6,531 nucleotides of DNA, taken from NCBI GenBank assembly GCA_963595735.1, contig CAVBJJ010000064.1, positions 1 through 6,531 on the forward strand, written 5' to 3'. How positions within the stretch are numbered: position 1 is the first letter of the stretch; each line of letters begins with the position of its first letter. This document shows, in pieces, positions 5,475 to 6,531 of the stretch. This DNA comes from CALWOS01 sp963595735. Its GTDB lineage: Bacteria; Bacillota; Clostridia; Oscillospirales; Oscillospiraceae. The translations under genes were made by a program, and so were the position numbers. The notes under the pieces were generated by a model that searched no databases, was not told the DNA's origin, and worked only from the letters and a program-made list of their open reading frames with translations.

Positions 5475-6531
5475 TCAGCCCAGCTTTTCCGCGACGAAAT
5501 CGTCCACGGAGGCCAGCGCGTCGTCCAGCTTCAGCAGATCACTGCCGCCGCCCATGGCGCTGTCGGGCTTACCGCCGCCCTTGCCGCCGCAGATGCCGGA
5601 AACCTTTTTGATCAGTTCGCCGGCCTTGATGCCGCTGGCGACCGCCTTTTTGCCGCAGACCGCCAGGAAGGTGATTTTCTCCCCGGAGACCGTGGACAGC
5701 ACCGCCACAACATTATCCGCCTTATCCCGCAGCGTGTCGCCCATCTGCCGCAGCTGATTGGCGTCCGCATCCGGAACCGTGGCAGTCAGAACCCGTAGAT
5801 CTCCCACCATCTTGGCGCCGAACAGGAAACGGTCGGCTTCCCCGGCGGATTCCTTGGCTTTCAGCTTATCCAGCTCATGGCGAAGCGTACGCATTTCCTC
5901 CAGCGTCTGCTTGACCTTGGCCTGCAGCTCGCCCGGCTTGGCCTTCAGCGCCGCGGCTGCTTTGAAGAATATCTCCTGATTTCGGTTCATGATCTCCAAA
6001 GAAACCAGGCCGGTCGTTGCCTCGATCCGGCGCACACCGGAGGCCACGGAAAATTCACTGGCAATCCGGAACACGCCGACTTTTGCGGTGTTATCCAGAT
6101 GGGTACCGCCGCAGAACTCCACGGAGTATCCATCGCCCATGTCCACCACGCGGACAGTGTCGCCATACTTTTCGCCAAACAGGGCGATCGCGCCGCGCTT
6201 TTTGGCCTCCTCAATGGGCAGCACATCCGTCTTGACCGCATAGCCCTCCAGAATGGCGGCGTTTACCGCCGCGCTCACCTTGGCCAGCTCCTCCGCCGTC
6301 ATGGCAGAGAAATGGGTGAAGTCAAAGCGCAGCCGATCCGGCTCCACCAGAGAACCGGCCTGATGCACATGGTCGCCCAGCACATCCCGCAGCACCTTAT
6401 CCAACAGATGGGTCGCAGAATGGGCGCGCATCACGGCCTGCCGGCGCGCGGTATCGATCATGGCGCTGACCGTATCGCCCACGCGAACAGTTCCCTGGAG
6501 CAGCTTGCCGTAGTGCATATACTTGCCGCCC
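5475..6531 (-). CDS. alaS: Alanyl-tRNA synthetase, C-terminal part, runs off the right edge
   Basis: The last 352 or so residues of AlaS are visible; the catalytic and tRNA-recognition domains lie outside the window, since the full protein is usually about 870 residues. The frame is open to the right edge, so the ATG at 6516-6518 is an internal methionine and not a start. Counting from it, the editing domain has the zinc motif HSATH (33-37) and CGGTH (136-140), the residues that hydrolyse mischarged Ser- and Gly-tRNA(Ala). SLVEPDRLRFDF (56-67) and SGVRRIEA (160-167) are also classic. A helical, probably coiled-coil stretch at about 180-225 leads to the C-terminal DHHA1-type domain with the glycine-rich GGKGGGKPDSAMGGG (311-325), the C-Ala domain that binds tRNA and helps dimer formation. 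All editing residues are intact. The stop at 5475-5477 is followed closely by the cupin and HIT genes, so alaS is the upstream member of this group. Confidence 0.97.
   Translation of the reverse strand, partial: GGKYMHYGKLLQGTVRVGDTVSAMIDTARRQAVMRAHSATHLLDKVLRDVLGDHVHQAGSLVEPDRLRFDFTHFSAMTAEELAKVSAAVNAAILEGYAVKTDVLPIEEAKKRGAIALFGEKYGDTVRVVDMGDGYSVEFCGGTHLDNTAKVGVFRIASEFSVASGVRRIEATTGLVSLEIMNRNQEIFFKAAAALKAKPGELQAKVKQTLEEMRTLRHELDKLKAKESAGEADRFLFGAKMVGDLRVLTATVPDADANQLRQMGDTLRDKADNVVAVLSTVSGEKITFLAVCGKKAVASGIKAGELIKKVSGICGGKGGGKPDSAMGGGSDLLKLDDALASVDDFVAEKLG

Noticed and set aside
4714..5757. A 347-codon open frame on the plus strand, across the HIT, cupin and alaS genes
   Set aside because: It runs antisense through three recognised genes and begins inside the terminator hairpin. 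Three unrelated genes opposite one frame makes a real product very unlikely.
1..6531. CRISPR array, tRNA or rRNA genes, insertion-sequence ends
   Set aside because: Reading both strands I found no regularly spaced repeats, no tRNA-like cloverleaf with CCA-type end, no rRNA segments and no transposase or terminal inverted repeats.

Overview
The window looks like chromosomal DNA from an anaerobic, moderately GC-rich Firmicute, probably a gut-type member of the Clostridia (Oscillospiraceae-like). This is inferred from the [FeFe]-hydrogenase maturation genes, strong Shine-Dalgarno sequences, sigma-A-like promoters, a short two-helix SecG and the Clostridia-style small serine recombinase. It is mostly well-known gene families, and I do not see a clearly new defence or mobile system.

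Layout, left to right. (1) Positions 1-228, minus strand: the N-terminal part of a serine recombinase that runs off the left edge. (2) Positions 229-443: a divergent intergenic region. It holds a near-consensus promoter pointing right, an 11-base direct repeat and, just before the next gene, a terminator-like hairpin with a T-run that could be an attenuator. (3) Positions 444-3047, plus strand: a three-gene operon of a TM1266-type hydrogenase-system regulator, hydE and hydF. HydE and HydF are maturases for the H-cluster of [FeFe]-hydrogenase. The third maturase gene, hydG, and the hydrogenase itself are not in the window. (4) Positions 3067-3420, plus strand: secG as its own unit, with a promoter in front and a strong intrinsic terminator behind. 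(5) Positions 3462-4691, plus strand: an RlmI-type SAM-dependent RNA methyltransferase with an N-terminal PUA-like domain. (6) Positions 4703-4743: a long hairpin between convergent genes. (7) Positions 4777-6531, minus strand: a likely operon alaS (C-terminal part only), a small cupin and a HIT-family protein, ending at the shared hairpin.

Functionally, the left half is hydrogen metabolism. HydE contributes to building the diiron dithiolate-bridged subcluster, HydF is the GTPase scaffold that carries it, and the small ACT-like protein is thought to regulate the system. The right half is housekeeping: protein export, rRNA modification, alanyl-tRNA charging with editing, and nucleotide phosphoramidate hydrolysis. 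The points most worth a second look are the attenuator-like leader of the hyd operon, the recombinase beside it with a direct repeat in the gap, and the missing hydG.
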